From: Ferdinandcohnia sp047246645
Lineage (GTDB): Bacteria > Bacillota > Bacilli > Bacillales > Bacillaceae_L
Length of the DNA: 64,000 nucleotides
Assembly (NCBI RefSeq): GCF_047246645.1
Contig: NZ_JBFOKR010000001.1
Location: 310,001-374,000, forward strand
Direction: 5' to 3'
Shown here: in pieces, positions 8,674 to 16,778 of the stretch
Numbering within the stretch: the stretch's first letter is position 1
Layout of the letters: each line of letters begins with the position of its first letter
The notes under the pieces: model-generated
The model's input: only the letters and a program-made list of their open reading frames with translations
Database searches by the model: none
What the model was told of the DNA's origin: nothing
Translations under genes and position numbers: made by a program

Positions 8674-10137
8674 ATGAGATTACAAGATTTGTTAGCAAAC
8701 TTGCATGATTTTACTGCAAAAGGGACAGCAAACCCAGTGATTACTTCTCTTGAAATGGATTCAAGAGAGGTTAAACAGGGAAGCTTATTCTTTTGTGTGA
8801 AGGGAAACACATTCGACGGGCATGCTTTTTCAAAACAAGCAGTAGACAATGGTGCTGCAGCTATTATTGCTGAAAGAAATCTCGATGTTACAATTCCAGT
8901 TATTATTGTAAGAGATTCAAGACGAGTAATGGCAATACTTGCTGATGCATTTTTCAATCATCCTACTCAAAAATTGCACTTAATTGGTGTAACAGGGACA
9001 AACGGAAAAACGTCTATTACACATATAATCGAGCAAATTTTCCAGTCTGTAGGTCGAAAAACGGGTTTAATTGGTACAATGTACACGAAAATTGGAAATC
9101 GTAGAATTGATATGGTAAATACAACTCCGGAGTCACTTCTGCTACAAAGATCTTTTAAACAAATGGTCGATGAACAGGTGGAAACTGCAGTAATGGAAGT
9201 TTCTTCACATGCATTAGACCTTGGGCGAGTACATGGCTGTGACTTTGATATAGCAGTCTTCTCGAATCTCACCCAAGATCATTTAGATTACCATCAATCA
9301 ATGCACGAATATCGGCGAGTAAAGGGACTACTGTTTGCAAGTTTAGGGAATCGTTTCGAGCATAAACGTCCTAAATTCGCTGTTCTGAATGCAGATGATA
9401 AAGCCTCAAGGGAGTATTTGAAGTCCACTGCCGCAACCATTATTACATATGGTATTAATCAGACCAGTGATATTATGGCAAGAAACATTGAAATGAATTC
9501 GGCAGGGACAGCATTTGATCTAGAGACACCTGTTGGGAAGTATAAAATCACTATGAATCTAGTAGGATTATTTAGTGTTTATAATGTACTTGCTGCTATT
9601 GCTGTATGTGTGGTTTCAGGTATTCCTCTGCAATCTATAGTTAATGCAGTTGAAAGAGTAAAAGGAGTTCCTGGTCGTTTTGAGCTTGTTAACCAAGGCC
9701 AGAATTACACTGTTATTGTAGATTATGCACATACTCCTGACAGCTTAGAAAATGTCCTTAATACGGTAAAACAATTTTCACAAGGAAAAATTCTACTAGT
9801 CGTTGGTTGTGGTGGAGATCGCGATCGTTCCAAACGGCCAATCATGGCTCAGATTGCAACGAAATATGCTGATATTCCAATATTCACTTCTGACAACCCG
9901 AGATTAGAAAATCCGATACAAATTCTTGAGGATATGGAAAATGGGGTCAAGGGTGAATCATTTTTTACTATCCCCGATAGAGAAAAAGCGATTAAATATG
10001 CTATTTCAAAAGCGGTAAAGGGTGATATAATTATCATTGCTGGTAAAGGGCATGAATCCTATCAAATTATAGGTAATCAAACTTATGAATTTGATGACCG
10101 CCTTGTTGCAGCTCGTGCAATTAAGGAGATGTTATAA
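8674..10137 (+). CDS. murE: UDP-MurNAc-L-Ala-D-Glu:meso-diaminopimelate ligase MurE
   Basis: 487 residues from the ATG at 8674 (MRLQDLLANLHDF), where family members start. ATGs at 8671 and 8659 and a TTG at 8623 are in frame, and the ribosome binding site (GAGAGGA, 8651-8657) is poorly placed for any of them, so the start is uncertain by up to 17 codons. Visible parts are the N-terminal UDP-MurNAc domain (LEMDSREVKQGSLF, DGHAF), the P-loop GVTGTNGKTS, and SDNPRLENP in the C-terminal domain. The DNPR motif marks enzymes that add meso-DAP, as opposed to L-lysine. MurE adds the third residue of the stem peptide in the cytoplasm. It abuts the next gene. Confidence 0.95.
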   Translation: MRLQDLLANLHDFTAKGTANPVITSLEMDSREVKQGSLFFCVKGNTFDGHAFSKQAVDNGAAAIIAERNLDVTIPVIIVRDSRRVMAILADAFFNHPTQKLHLIGVTGTNGKTSITHIIEQIFQSVGRKTGLIGTMYTKIGNRRIDMVNTTPESLLLQRSFKQMVDEQVETAVMEVSSHALDLGRVHGCDFDIAVFSNLTQDHLDYHQSMHEYRRVKGLLFASLGNRFEHKRPKFAVLNADDKASREYLKSTAATIITYGINQTSDIMARNIEMNSAGTAFDLETPVGKYKITMNLVGLFSVYNVLAAIAVCVVSGIPLQSIVNAVERVKGVPGRFELVNQGQNYTVIVDYAHTPDSLENVLNTVKQFSQGKILLVVGCGGDRDRSKRPIMAQIATKYADIPIFTSDNPRLENPIQILEDMENGVKGESFFTIPDREKAIKYAISKAVKGDIIIIAGKGHESYQIIGNQTYEFDDRLVAARAIKEML

Positions 10138-10581
10138 ATGCTTTCTTATGATGATGTTAGCTATATTTCAATCGAAACTCGTGGGATAAGGGATGACAAC
10201 ATTTGTTTTTTATATGTTACTACCGAACCTTCTGTCAAAGTAAGAAAGAGTTTATATGTTTCAATAAATGCAGAAAATAGGGAAGAGTCTTTAAAAAAAG
10301 CTTTATATAATGGAGCCGTTGGTGCAGTTTGGCCAAAGGTTGATAAATTACCACGTTTTCTTCCGAATCATTTTCCTGTATTCTTAGTAGATGACACCCT
10401 ACTTGCATTTGCACATTTAATTGAACTGTATATAAAAAAAATCGAAGAAAATAGGTATGATATTATGACAAAATTTTTTCATGAAAAACACGAACAACAA
10501 AACGCACATACCCCATTAGTTGAAAATGGGCTGGTAAAACTTACAACAATTCAAGCTGAGATTGAAGAAGGGAGGGGATAA
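10138..10581 (+). CDS. Orphan Mur-ligase N-terminal domain protein (MurF-like), lacks ATPase domain
   Basis: 147 residues, starting at the base after the murE stop and ending two bases before mraY, so it is probably translated as part of the operon. Residues about 42-105 read like the UDP-MurNAc-binding N-domain of MurF: SLYVSI, then ALYNGAVGAVW, then FPVFLVDDTLLAFAHLIELY. B. subtilis MurF has the matching order LFIPLKG, A..AGAAAVLW, VILVDDTLTALQQLA. The usual KG..DGH segment is replaced by NAENREESL. There is no P-loop and no C-terminal ligase domain; residues after 110 form a charged tail with no match I recognise. It cannot be a ligase. It may be a truncated murF relic or a regulatory domain. 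B. subtilis has no gene here. Confidence 0.7.
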   Translation: MLSYDDVSYISIETRGIRDDNICFLYVTTEPSVKVRKSLYVSINAENREESLKKALYNGAVGAVWPKVDKLPRFLPNHFPVFLVDDTLLAFAHLIELYIKKIEENRYDIMTKFFHEKHEQQNAHTPLVENGLVKLTTIQAEIEEGRG

Positions 10582-10583
10582 AA

Positions 10584-11558
10584 ATGATAGAAGAGGTTGT
10601 ACTTTATTCAATTATTATCGGTTTTGTAATTAGTGTTATGCTCTCTCCCATTTTTATCCCTTTCTTACGTAGATTGAAATTTGGACAAAGTATCAGGGAA
10701 GAAGGACCTAAATCACACCAGAAAAAATCAGGTACCCCGACTATGGGTGGGATTATTATCTTACTTTCAGTCGTTGTAACAACATTCTTGGTATCAAATC
10801 GATTGAACGAACTGACTGTTACTACATACTTATTGTTACTGGTTACAGTTGGATTTGGAATACTAGGCTTTCTAGACGATTTTATCAAGGTAGTATTAAA
10901 AAGAAATTTAGGTTTAACTTCTAAGCAAAAATTATTTGGACAGATTGTTATTGCTATTATCTTCTATTTTATTTTTAAACAAAATGACTTTTCTACTGCA
11001 ATTGCAGTACCTGGAACGGATTTTGTTTTTGACCTTAAGTTTTTCTATATTTTCTTTCTAATTTTTTGGTTGGTAGGGTTCTCTAACGCTGTTAATTTAA
11101 CAGATGGGTTAGATGGACTGGTGTCAGGAACGGCAGCTATTGCGTTTGGTGCTTTTGCTGTATTAGCTTGGAACCAAGCACAGTATGATGTAGCTATCTT
11201 CTGCGTAGCAGTTGTGGGAGCTGTACTAGGATTTTTGGTCTTTAATGCGAATCCTGCGAAGGTCTTTATGGGGGATACAGGGTCACTAGCATTGGGTGGC
11301 GCAATTGCAACTGTGGCAATCATGTTAAAGCTCGAGATACTACTCATTTTAATAGGTGGAGTATTTGTTATTGAGACTTTATCTGTTATTATTCAGGTAA
11401 TTTCTTTTAAAACAACAGGAAGACGTGTCTTTAGAATGAGTCCACTTCATCACCATTATGAGCTTGTTGGCTGGTCCGAATGGAGAGTTGTCGTTACGTT
11501 TTGGACTGTTGGTTTATTATGTGCGATTCTAGGAATATACATTGAGGTGTGGATTTAA
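10584..11558 (+). CDS. mraY: Phospho-MurNAc-pentapeptide transferase MraY
   Basis: 324 residues, same length as in B. subtilis. It is a polytopic membrane protein with about ten hydrophobic segments. Family signatures are HQKKSGTPTMGG near 45, LDDFIKV near 97, NLTDGLDGL near 172 and the HHHYE block near 290 (MSPLHHHYELVGW). MraY moves phospho-MurNAc-pentapeptide from UDP onto undecaprenyl phosphate, giving lipid I at the inner face of the membrane. The ATG follows GGGAGGGG (10570-10577). The stop codon directly touches the TTG start of murD. Confidence 0.97.
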   Translation: MIEEVVLYSIIIGFVISVMLSPIFIPFLRRLKFGQSIREEGPKSHQKKSGTPTMGGIIILLSVVVTTFLVSNRLNELTVTTYLLLLVTVGFGILGFLDDFIKVVLKRNLGLTSKQKLFGQIVIAIIFYFIFKQNDFSTAIAVPGTDFVFDLKFFYIFFLIFWLVGFSNAVNLTDGLDGLVSGTAAIAFGAFAVLAWNQAQYDVAIFCVAVVGAVLGFLVFNANPAKVFMGDTGSLALGGAIATVAIMLKLEILLILIGGVFVIETLSVIIQVISFKTTGRRVFRMSPLHHHYELVGWSEWRVVVTFWTVGLLCAILGIYIEVWI

Positions 11559-12911
11559 TTGAAAAATACTCATAAGTTTACAAATAAGCATATTTTAATA
11601 ATTGGACTAGCAAAAAGCGGTTTTGCTGCAGCAAAGGTTTTACAGGAGCTAGGATCGTACATTACCGTTAACGACCAAAAGCCTTTCGAGGAAAACCAAC
11701 CGGCACAGGAATTACAAAAGGCGGGAATTAAGGTAATATGTGGAGGTCATCCAATGGAAATTTTGGATGATCATTTTGACTTTATCATTAAAAACCCGGG
11801 TATCCCATATAGCAATCCTTTGCTTATAAAGGCAATTGAAAAAGGTATTCCGATATTAACTGAAGTTGAACTGGCTTATCATATTTCAGCGGCTGATTTT
11901 ATTGGGATCACAGGTTCAAATGGAAAAACAACAACAACAACACTTATATATGAAATGCTTAATAAAGGAAGTAAAAACCCATTGGTAGCCGGAAATATTG
12001 GAACGGTTGCATGCGAGGTTGCTAAAGAAGCCGAGGCAGAAAATATTATTGTTACGGAGTTGTCATCGTTTCAATTAATGGGAATTGATGAATTTGCACC
12101 GAGGATAGCGGTTTTATTAAATATTTTTGACGCACATTTAGATTACCATGGGACGAAGCAAGATTATATTAACGCTAAAGCAAGAATTTTTGAAAACCAA
12201 ACCGAAAATGATTTTTGTGTAATTAATATTGATGATAAAGAAGTATTGCAGGCTTCCGAGAGATGTAAGGCTAAAAAGATTCCTTTTTCAACTACACAAC
12301 CGATTGAAGAAGGAGCCTACATTAAAAACCAGGCTGTTTACTTTGGTGATGAGAAAATAATTGATATTAAAGATATAGTCCTACCTGGAATTCATAACTT
12401 AGAAAATATACTTGCTGCAATAGCTGTTGCAAAGTTAGTTAGAGTTTCAAATTCTGCTATTCAAGAGGTATTAGGAGAATTTACCGGGGTTAAACATCGT
12501 CTTCAGTATATTAAAACTGTAAAAGGACGAAAGTTTTATAATGACTCCAAAGCAACTAATATTTTGGCTACTCAAAAGGCGATTACTGCCTTTGAAAAGC
12601 CGGTTGTTTTACTAGCTGGCGGACTTGACAGAGGTAATGAGTTTGATGATCTTATTGAACAGCTTAAACATGTTAAAGCTTTGGTTGTTTATGGTCAAAC
12701 TGCGAAAAAGATAGAACGTGCGGGGAAACTTGCGGGAATAGATTTAATTAAACATGTCGATAATGTTGAAGCAGCGGTTTACGAAGCTTATGGACTTTCA
12801 AATGAGGGTGATATTATTTTATTATCGCCTGCCTGTGCGAGCTGGGATCAACATAAAACATTTGAAGAAAGAGGAGACATTTTTATAAACGCCGTGCATA
12901 AGCTTAAGTAA
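11559..12911 (+). CDS. murD: UDP-MurNAc-L-alanine:D-glutamate ligase MurD
   Basis: 450 residues. The start is TTG at 11559, immediately after the mraY TAA, with GAGGTG at 11544-11549. Domains are a Rossmann-like UDP-binding N-domain (ILIIGLAKSGFAAAKVL), the ATPase P-loop GITGSNGKTTTTTL near 117, and the C-terminal ligase domain (HRLQYIKTVKGRKFYNDSKATN near 315, LLSPACASWDQ near 425). MurD adds D-glutamate to UDP-MurNAc-L-Ala in the cytoplasm. It follows mraY as in B. subtilis, and a structured gap separates it from spoVE. Confidence 0.96.
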   Translation: MKNTHKFTNKHILIIGLAKSGFAAAKVLQELGSYITVNDQKPFEENQPAQELQKAGIKVICGGHPMEILDDHFDFIIKNPGIPYSNPLLIKAIEKGIPILTEVELAYHISAADFIGITGSNGKTTTTTLIYEMLNKGSKNPLVAGNIGTVACEVAKEAEAENIIVTELSSFQLMGIDEFAPRIAVLLNIFDAHLDYHGTKQDYINAKARIFENQTENDFCVINIDDKEVLQASERCKAKKIPFSTTQPIEEGAYIKNQAVYFGDEKIIDIKDIVLPGIHNLENILAAIAVAKLVRVSNSAIQEVLGEFTGVKHRLQYIKTVKGRKFYNDSKATNILATQKAITAFEKPVVLLAGGLDRGNEFDDLIEQLKHVKALVVYGQTAKKIERAGKLAGIDLIKHVDNVEAAVYEAYGLSNEGDIILLSPACASWDQHKTFEERGDIFINAVHKLK

Positions 12912-12918
12912 GGGCTTG

Positions 12919-12972
12919 GACAATCTAGAAAAGAGTCTATGGTGGCTCTCCTAAGAAGCCACATTGATTGTC
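12919..12972 (+). other. Nested inverted repeat between murD and spoVE
   Basis: GACAATC (12919-12925) pairs with GATTGTC (12966-12972), and inside it GTGGCT (12942-12947) pairs with AGCCAC (12957-12962). TCTAGA also occurs twice (12924 and 12990). There is no T run, so it is not a standard terminator. It may be a leader structure or an attenuation point between the vegetative mur genes and the sporulation gene spoVE. Confidence 0.4.
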
Positions 12973-13013
12973 TGCCATAAGCTCTGAATCTAGAATGTAG
13001 AGGTGTTTTCATT

Positions 13014-14111
13014 GTGACCCAAAAAACGACTCCTGATATCATTTTAATTATTACAACACTCACTCTTTTAGCAGTTGGATTAATAATGGTGTATAGTGCC
13101 AGTGCAGTATGGGCTACATATAAATTTGATGATTCATTCTTTTTTGCTAAAAGACAATTATTATTTGCTGGTGTAGGAATTATTGCAATGTTCTTCATTA
13201 TGAATATAGACTATTGGACGTGGAGAACATGGGCAAAAGTACTCGTTATCATTTGCTTTGTTTTACTAGTTCTTGTGTTAATTCCTGGAATCGGAATGGA
13301 ACGAAATGGTTCTCAAAGCTGGATTGGTGTAGGTGCTTTCTCGATTCAACCTTCAGAATTTATGAAGTTAGCTATGATTGCCTTCCTCGCAAAGTTTTTA
13401 TCAGAGAATCAAAAAAAGATTACATCCTTTAAACAAGGTTTAATGCCATCACTTTCACTTGTTTTCCTAGCATTCGGAATGATAATGCTTCAACCGGATT
13501 TAGGCACAGGTACAGTAATGGTAGGAACTTGTATTGTAATGATATATGTATCAGGAGCAAGAATTGCACATTTTGTAGTGTTAGGATTAATAGGGGTTGC
13601 CGGGTTTGCAGGCTTAATTCTCTCAGCTCCATATCGTATTAAACGAATTACTTCTTTCTTAAATCCATGGGAAGATCCTTTAGGTACTGGTTTTCAAATT
13701 ATCCAGTCTTTGTATGCAATTGGGCCAGGAGGTCTATTCGGTTTAGGATTAGGACAAAGTAGACAGAAGTTCTTTTATTTACCTGAACCTCAAACAGATT
13801 TTATTTTTGCTATTTTAGCTGAGGAATTAGGTTTTATTGGTGGCTCTTTTGTCATTATCTTGTTTAGCATCTTGTTATGGAGAGGTGTTCGGATTGCGTT
13901 AGGCGCCCCAGACTTATATGGAAGCTTCCTCGGGATTGGAATCATTGGAATGATTGCCATTCAAGTAATTATAAATATTGGGGTAGTAACAGGATTAATG
14001 CCGGTTACGGGGATAACACTTCCATTTTTAAGCTACGGAGGCTCATCATTAACTCTAATGCTGATGGCAGTTGGTGTCCTATTGAATATAAGTCGATACG
14101 CAAGGTATTAA
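13014..14111 (+). CDS. spoVE: Stage V sporulation protein E, SEDS glycosyltransferase
   Basis: 365 residues (366 in B. subtilis). The GTG start at 13014 follows AGAGGTG (12999-13005). SEDS family, related to FtsW and RodA, with about ten membrane segments. Signatures: LIMVYSASAVWA near 23, SWIGVGAFSIQPSEFMKLA near 103-121, QPDLGTGTVM near 161 and ITLPFLSYGGSS near 331. SEDS proteins polymerise lipid II into glycan together with a partner class B PBP. SpoVE partners SpoVD to build cortex. Similarity to B. subtilis SpoVE over the whole length favours SpoVE over vegetative FtsW. Confidence 0.95.
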   Translation: MTQKTTPDIILIITTLTLLAVGLIMVYSASAVWATYKFDDSFFFAKRQLLFAGVGIIAMFFIMNIDYWTWRTWAKVLVIICFVLLVLVLIPGIGMERNGSQSWIGVGAFSIQPSEFMKLAMIAFLAKFLSENQKKITSFKQGLMPSLSLVFLAFGMIMLQPDLGTGTVMVGTCIVMIYVSGARIAHFVVLGLIGVAGFAGLILSAPYRIKRITSFLNPWEDPLGTGFQIIQSLYAIGPGGLFGLGLGQSRQKFFYLPEPQTDFIFAILAEELGFIGGSFVIILFSILLWRGVRIALGAPDLYGSFLGIGIIGMIAIQVIINIGVVTGLMPVTGITLPFLSYGGSSLTLMLMAVGVLLNISRYARY

Positions 14112-14129
14112 TCCAAAAAGTGTTGAATA

Positions 14130-14171
14130 TATGTTATACTATGATAAAAACCCTGTTAATTAACAGGGTTT
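14130..14171 (+). promoter_or_regulatory. Extended -10 promoter with start-site hairpin, before murG
   Basis: TATGT-TATACT (14130-14140) is a full extended -10 (TRTGN plus -10 hexamer); no good -35 is visible. The predicted start near 14147 falls at the edge of a perfect palindrome with arms AAACCCTGTTAA and TTAACAGGGTTT (14148-14171). The murG mRNA would thus begin with a 5' stem-loop, known in other genes to slow decay. The weak T run after it argues against strong termination of spoVE transcripts. Confidence 0.5.
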
Positions 14172-14216
14172 CTCATATTTCTATGAAGACTTTCAAAGGG
14201 AAGTGGAGGAGTATCC

Positions 14217-15305
14217 TTGAGAATTTTAATAAGCGGTGGAGGTACTGGAGGACATATATACCCTGCATTGGCATTAGTGAAAGAAATAAAGAAACTGAAT
14301 CCATCAGCTGAATTTTTATATATAGGTACCGAGAATGGACTGGAGAGCGGTATCGTAAAAAGAGAAAAAATACCTTTTAAAACAATACATATAACTGGTT
14401 TTAAACGTAAATTGTCATTTGATAACGTAAAAACAGTTAGCAGGTTTTTTAAAGGTGTAAGTGATAGTAAGAAATACATTAAAGAATTTAAACCAGATGT
14501 GGTCATTGGAACTGGAGGTTATGTTTGTGGACCTGTGGTTTATGCAGCTTCCAGATTACACATTCCAACGATAATTCATGAACAAAATAGTGTACCAGGT
14601 CTGACAAATAAGTTTTTAAGCCGGTACGTAGACAAAATAGCTGTTTGCTTTGAAGAGGCAAAACAGTATTTTCCAGATAAAAAAGTTGTATTGACTGGTA
14701 ATCCTCGTGCTTCGGAAGTCCTTAATAAGGATGGTATGAAGGGAAGAACTTCAGTAGGTCTTAATAGCTTTCAGAAATCAGTGTTACTTGTTGGTGGCAG
14801 CAGGGGAGCAAGACCAATAAATGATGCTTTTTTAGATGCTCTTGAACTTGTCAAAAACAAAAATTATCAATTTCTTTATATAACAGGTGAGGTTCATTAT
14901 GATGCAGTTTTAGATAAAGTAAGGGATGTTGGAAACCCGGATAATGTAGTTATCAAACCTTTTATTCATAATATGCCTGATGTACTTTCAGGTGTTGATT
15001 TAGTAGTCGCTCGTGCTGGAGCAACAACGTTGGCAGAACTTACTGCTCTAGGGTTACCAAGTATTTTAATTCCTAGTCCTTATGTAACGAATAATCATCA
15101 AGAAAAAAATGCGCGATCTTTGAGTGATAAAGGCGCAGCAATATTACGGTTAGAAAAAGAGTTGAACGGAAAACAACTAGTACAAGATATAGATTCAATC
15201 CTTTTAGACGAAAAAAGACTTGAGGAAATGAAGAATGCATCTTTAAAAATAGGTATACCAGACGCAGCTAATCGTTTATATAAGCTTATGAATGAACTAG
15301 TGTAG
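14217..15305 (+). CDS. murG: Lipid II synthase, UDP-GlcNAc transferase MurG
   Basis: 362 residues, matching the 363 of B. subtilis. The TTG start at 14217 follows GGAGGAG (14204-14210) and gives MRILISGGGTGGHIYPALA, the conserved N-terminal glycine-rich loop. Other marks are ITGFKRKLS near 60, the IGTGGYVCGPVVYAA block near 97, HEQNSVPGLTNK near 125, GGSRGA near 190 and RAGATTLAELTALGLPSILIPSP near 265 (GT28 nucleotide-sugar site). MurG adds GlcNAc to lipid I at the inner membrane face. It lies between spoVE and murB, as in B. subtilis. Confidence 0.97.
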   Translation: MRILISGGGTGGHIYPALALVKEIKKLNPSAEFLYIGTENGLESGIVKREKIPFKTIHITGFKRKLSFDNVKTVSRFFKGVSDSKKYIKEFKPDVVIGTGGYVCGPVVYAASRLHIPTIIHEQNSVPGLTNKFLSRYVDKIAVCFEEAKQYFPDKKVVLTGNPRASEVLNKDGMKGRTSVGLNSFQKSVLLVGGSRGARPINDAFLDALELVKNKNYQFLYITGEVHYDAVLDKVRDVGNPDNVVIKPFIHNMPDVLSGVDLVVARAGATTLAELTALGLPSILIPSPYVTNNHQEKNARSLSDKGAAILRLEKELNGKQLVQDIDSILLDEKRLEEMKNASLKIGIPDAANRLYKLMNELV

Positions 15306-15384
15306 GCGTTTGTTCCAGACGGTAAAAAAAAGCATACAATAAAACTAAGAGAACTACTTACCGTTTCTGGTAAAGGAGGTTAAT

Positions 15385-16293
15385 ATGGACAAAATTGCAA
15401 AAGAACTAATGGATGCAAATGTTGGTAAGGTTTTGGTAAACGAGCCACTAGCAAAGCACACCACAATTAAAATAGGTGGTCCTGCAGATATATTTATAGA
15501 ACCTAATAGTGTGGAATCAGTAAAAAAAACCATTGATATTGTAAAGAAGCATGGCATAAAATGGAGAGCAATTGGCAGGGGCTCAAATTTATTAGTTTCT
15601 GACAAAGGAATAGAAGGCGCAGTAATTAAACTCGGTAACGGAATTAATCATTTGGATATTGAAGGAAATTCGATTACAGTCGGTGCAGGTTATTCAGTGG
15701 TTAGTTTAGCAGTACTTATTGGAAAAAAAGGACTGTCAGGCTTAGAATTTGCTAGTGGAATTCCTGGTTCCATAGGCGGCGCTGTTTATATGAATGCTGG
15801 TGCACATGGATCTGATATTTCTAAGATCTTAACCAAAGCTCATATATTGTTCGAGGACGGAACATTTGAATGGTTAACGAAAGAGGATATGGAATTTTCA
15901 TATCGAACTTCAGTATTGCAAACAAAGAGACCGGGCATCGTTGTAGAAGCGACTTTCCAGCTTACAGAAGGTAATAAAGAAGATATTGTAGCAGTAATGA
16001 AGAAAAATAAAGACTATCGACGTGATACACAGCCCTGGGATTTACCATGTGCAGGGAGTATATTCCGTAATCCACTGCCAAACTATGCCGGCCAACTAAT
16101 TGAACAATCAGGATTAAAGGGTTATACAATTGGCGGAGCGAAAATATCCGAAATGCACGGAAACTTTATTGTTAACGCCGGAAATGCAAAAGCTGAAGAT
16201 GTTCTAGAATTAATAAAATATGTCAAAGAAAAAATACACTCTTTACACGGTGTAACCATGCATACCGAAGTTGAGATAATTGGTAGAAGCTAG
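15385..16293 (+). CDS. murB: UDP-N-acetylenolpyruvoylglucosamine reductase MurB
   Basis: 302 residues (303 in B. subtilis), ATG at 15385 after AAAGGAGGT (15373-15381). FAD-binding PCMH fold: KHTTIKIGGPAD near 26, IGRGSNLLVSDKG near 65, SGIPGSIGGAVYMNAGAHG near 128. The C-terminal MurB domain has CAGSIFRNP near 222 and the HGNFIVN block near 258. It reduces the enolpyruvyl group to give UDP-MurNAc, using NADPH. A perfect SigE-type -10 (CATACAAT, 15333-15340) and an inverted repeat close to the ribosome binding site lie upstream; neither is proven. Confidence 0.96.
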   Translation: MDKIAKELMDANVGKVLVNEPLAKHTTIKIGGPADIFIEPNSVESVKKTIDIVKKHGIKWRAIGRGSNLLVSDKGIEGAVIKLGNGINHLDIEGNSITVGAGYSVVSLAVLIGKKGLSGLEFASGIPGSIGGAVYMNAGAHGSDISKILTKAHILFEDGTFEWLTKEDMEFSYRTSVLQTKRPGIVVEATFQLTEGNKEDIVAVMKKNKDYRRDTQPWDLPCAGSIFRNPLPNYAGQLIEQSGLKGYTIGGAKISEMHGNFIVNAGNAKAEDVLELIKYVKEKIHSLHGVTMHTEVEIIGRS

Positions 16294-16380
16294 AAGTATT
16301 TGATTGAAATAGTCTTTTACAAAGGTAGCTTGCACAATTTTTAAATTCGTCTCTTGAGTAGAATAATAAATTTTAATAGA

Positions 16381-16506
16381 GTGATTGGAGCGCATGGTGC
16401 GAGACTCCTGCGGGAAAAGCGTGACCAGGTGAGACCCCGCAGAAGCGTAGCGACGAGGAGGCTCACGGTCCGCCCGCGGAAAGCGAGTACCAGGAGCGGA
16501 AATCAC
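16381..16506 (+). repeat. GC-rich dispersed repeat (about 126 bp) with short inverted ends
   Basis: The segment is bounded by GTGATT (16381) and AATCAC (16501) and is far richer in G and C than its surroundings. It holds paired motifs such as CTCCTGCGGG with CCCGCAG and CCCGCGG, and GAGGCTCACGG. From general knowledge, elements of this look (AGCGTAGCGACGAGGAGGCT) recur many times in Bacillus-group genomes. It occupies part of the 485-base gap between murB and divIB. Open frames across it on both strands are by-products of its composition and were not annotated as genes. Confidence 0.65.
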
Positions 16507-16650
16507 AAATCCTTGTACATTCACCTTAAAAGAAAACAGGCAAAAGGAACTTCTTTTTGAAAAGACCCCTTTAAAAAGATATTTTTCTAAAAACTCCACG
16601 TAAAAATTAGGAAAATAGGCTTGTTCTTTATCACCCAATTCTTAGGAAAT

Positions 16651-16661
16651 TATGATATAAT
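16651..16661 (+). promoter_or_regulatory. Extended -10 promoter for divIB
   Basis: TATGA-TATAAT (16651-16661) is a perfect extended -10 with a consensus hexamer. No good -35 is visible at 17 bases. Predicted start is near 16668, about 110 bases before divIB. Confidence 0.6.
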
Positions 16662-16695
16662 ACAATAACATGTTTATGTTGTTGTACTTCCTACA

Positions 16696-16722
16696 AAACG
16701 GCATGTTTCATGCCGTTTCTTT
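16696..16722 (+). terminator. Strong hairpin in the divIB leader (attenuator or terminator-like)
   Basis: AAACGGCATG (16696-16705) and CATGCCGTTT (16709-16718) form a perfect 10-bp stem with a 3-base loop, followed by CTTTA. It lies downstream of the predicted divIB start site, so it would sit in the 5' leader. The T run is short, so it may instead be an mRNA-stabilising stem. Confidence 0.5.
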
Positions 16723-16778
16723 ACGTTACAGAAATAACAAATTGATTAAGAAAATTATCCCTAGTGGGGTGAAGGTTT

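Noticed and set aside
13877..14311. 144-codon plus frame spanning the spoVE end and the murG start
   Set aside because: It is out of frame with two well-conserved genes and has no ribosome binding site.
16243..16638. Open frames on both strands over the GC-rich repeat (minus 16243-16638, plus 16354-16560)
   Set aside because: They exist because the repeat lacks stop codons. The translations are low-complexity, rich in Arg, with no family match and no good start signals.
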